A stretch of DNA of 6,077 nt from Methanothrix sp. (GTDB lineage Archaea > Halobacteriota > Methanosarcinia > Methanotrichales > Methanotrichaceae). This document shows positions 5,281 through 6,077 of this stretch, piece after piece (the stretch's first letter is position 1; each line of letters starts with the position of its first letter). Location of the stretch: contig JAJRAX010000012.1 of the NCBI GenBank assembly GCA_028679775.1, positions 1 to 6,077 on the forward strand, written 5' to 3'. The notes beneath the pieces are model-generated. The model made no database searches and had not been told where the DNA came from. It saw only the letters and a list, made by a program, of their open reading frames with translations. Made by a program: the position numbers and the translations under genes.

Positions 5281-5452
5281 CCTTTAACTGGGAGACATCG
5301 GATTCTATTCGCATCAACCTCTCGACAAGGTTTTCCTTTACGTCAGAACGAAGCTCTCTAACCTCATTTGCAATTGCTTCGCTTGATTCTTTAATATCTT
5401 CGCGTGTCTCCTTCAGTTCTTCACGAGTGGTCTTTAATTCTATTAAACACAC
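5264..5452 (-). CDS. small coiled-coil protein
   Basis: A 62-residue highly charged protein, not recognised as a named family. Nearly all of it (about 6-60) has heptad-like spacing of Leu, Ile and Val between Glu, Lys and Arg: ELKTTREELKETREDI, ANEVRELRSDV, VERLMRIESDVSQLKAKV. A single helix forming a dimeric or higher coiled coil is expected, with no signal or membrane segment. The only usable start upstream of the coil is GTG at 5452, because an in-frame stop lies 15 codons further up; no clear ribosome binding site is seen. A strong TATA-like box at 5493-5510 predicts a start of transcription about 25-30 nt before the GTG, and a T-rich terminator follows the stop, so it looks like a one-gene transcript. 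It could also be the surviving end of a longer gene. Confidence 0.55.
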   Translation of the reverse strand: MCLIELKTTREELKETREDIKESSEAIANEVRELRSDVKENLVERLMRIESDVSQLKAKVGL

Positions 5453-5492
5453 TGATTCGCAATGGAGAGGCTCTGCGAGCGCCTCGCCAACT

Positions 5493-5510
5493 GATTTAAA
5501 AATTTATAAT
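5493..5510 (-). promoter_or_regulatory. TATA-like box for the coiled-coil gene
   Basis: On the minus strand this reads ATTATAAATTTTTAAATC, an 18-bp stretch of almost pure A/T containing TTATAAAT. It lies about 50 nt upstream of the GTG start, which fits an archaeal promoter with a short leader. Confidence 0.45.
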
Positions 5511-5582
5511 TGTGCGTATGTCGTCTCGTGAGTTTTCGTAATACTGGGCCGCTTCATAGCCCATTTACCTCACGGACCCACT

Positions 5583-5599
5583 GGCATCCTTTTGATGCC
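5583..5599. repeat. small inverted repeat between the coiled-coil gene and uvrB
   Basis: GGCATC-CTTTT-GATGCC is a perfect 6-bp dyad with a 5-nt loop. It lies in the 5453-5696 intergenic region, which otherwise holds the coiled-coil promoter and the uvrB terminator and no gene I can support. Its function is unknown; it could be a weak hairpin in read-through RNA. Confidence 0.35.
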
Positions 5600-5652
5600 T
5601 CTAACTATAATAACCTTTTCTTCATGTTCCCCATTTTTTCCCATGACTCCCC

Positions 5653-5661
5653 AAAAAATAA
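5653..5661 (-). terminator. T6 run downstream of uvrB
   Basis: On the minus strand a T6 run (5658-5653) followed by GGGG lies about 38 nt past the uvrB stop codon. No strong hairpin precedes it, consistent with the hairpin-independent oligo-T termination common in archaea. Confidence 0.4.
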
Positions 5662-5696
5662 CCCGCTTTCCGCGCACCGATTCTCTTGCCCCATAC

Positions 5697-6077
5697 TCAT
5701 CCCGGCTTCATCTGCTGCTCCAGCTTCCTCGCAAGGTCTCGCAGCTCTATCGCCCTCTCAAACTCCAGCCGCTCAGCAGCAGCCCTCATCTCAGCCTCAA
5801 GCTCGATGATCACATTCGGCAGATCCGACTTCGGAATATGTCTCGTGTCTGTGATCTCCACGACCTTCTCACGGATCGGCTTCTTGATGGTCTGGGGAGT
5901 TATGCCGTGCTCCTCGTTGTAGGCCTTCTGCAGCGCCCGCCGCTGCTCAGTCTTGCCAACCGCCGCCCGGATGGAGCCGGTCATGCGATCGGCATAAAGA
6001 ACGACACGAGAGTTCGCATTTCGAGAGGCCCGGCCTATGGTCTGGATGAGGCTCTTCTCGTCTCTCAAAAAGCCCTC
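5697..6077 (-). CDS. uvrB: UvrB, excinuclease ABC subunit B (C-terminal part)
   Basis: The last 126 residues of UvrB, the DNA-damage-verifying helicase-like subunit of nucleotide excision repair; the gene continues past the right edge. Near the visible beginning is helicase motif VI, QTIGRASRN (about 12-20), which contacts ATP and DNA. It is followed by the conserved VVLYADRMTGS and by QRRALQKAYNEEHGITPQTIKK, typical of UvrB. The final 35 residues (about 89-123) are the UVR domain, with ELEAEMRAAAERLEFERAIELRD, a helical hairpin that binds the matching region of UvrC. Full UvrB is about 650-680 residues, so roughly the last fifth is present. The reading frame is intact to a TGA stop and shows no defect. 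Bacterial-type UvrABC is common in methanogens of this group through old transfer. Confidence 0.96.
   Translation of the reverse strand, partial: EGFLRDEKSLIQTIGRASRNANSRVVLYADRMTGSIRAAVGKTEQRRALQKAYNEEHGITPQTIKKPIREKVVEITDTRHIPKSDLPNVIIELEAEMRAAAERLEFERAIELRDLARKLEQQMKPG

Noticed and set aside
5496..5564. 22-codon minus-strand frame (begins MGYEAAQYYE) upstream of the coiled-coil gene
   Set aside because: Its composition is protein-like, but it is very short, ends inside the TATA-like box and is in a different frame from the coiled-coil gene; it may be a remnant, not enough to call.
1..6077. CRISPR array, insertion sequence or attachment site
   Set aside because: No regularly spaced repeats, transposase gene or terminal repeats seen; the tRNA shows no duplicated 3' end within the window.

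Overview
The window most likely comes from a methanogenic archaeon of the Methanosarcinales/Methanotrichales type; Methanothrix is my best guess. The main reason is a recognisable cysteate synthase, the enzyme this group uses to make coenzyme M. Archaeal TATA/BRE-like boxes, ATGA and TTGA gene overlaps, a tRNA without an encoded CCA and oligo-T terminators fit this. The genus is inferred and was not tested by any search.

Layout. Bases 1-80 hold no gene I can support, only oligo-T tracts behind the tRNA. A tRNA-Pro(GGG) lies on the minus strand (81-153) with its own TATA box. Bases 154-324 hold that promoter and a hairpin plus oligo-T terminator for the next gene. Two minus-strand genes follow, read right to left: an HTH regulator with a PrpR_N-like sensor domain (967-1482), then a secreted acidic protein with a run of TG-anchored repeats of about 12 residues (325-924). 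A 191-bp divergent intergenic region (1483-1673) separates the regulator from a plus-strand operon and contains a TATA-like box and two inverted repeats.

The operon (1674-5193) is the centre of interest. It contains cysteate synthase, a soluble ABC-type ATPase (ATGA overlap), a HypB/UreG-like P-loop GTPase (TTGA overlap) and a small protein with an N-terminal four-cysteine iron-sulfur motif like that of the corrinoid Fe-S protein large subunit (51-nt gap, own ribosome binding site). An ATPase, a nucleotide-binding metallochaperone-like GTPase and an Fe-S protein without a permease look like a cofactor- or metal-insertion machine rather than a transporter. Translational coupling to cysteate synthase suggests, but does not prove, a link to coenzyme M synthesis or to an enzyme that uses it. 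The divergent regulator may control the operon.

After the operon come a bidirectional T-rich terminator region, a small minus-strand coiled-coil protein gene with a strong TATA-like box, a UvrB terminator, and the 3' part of uvrB running off the right edge (5697-6077, minus).
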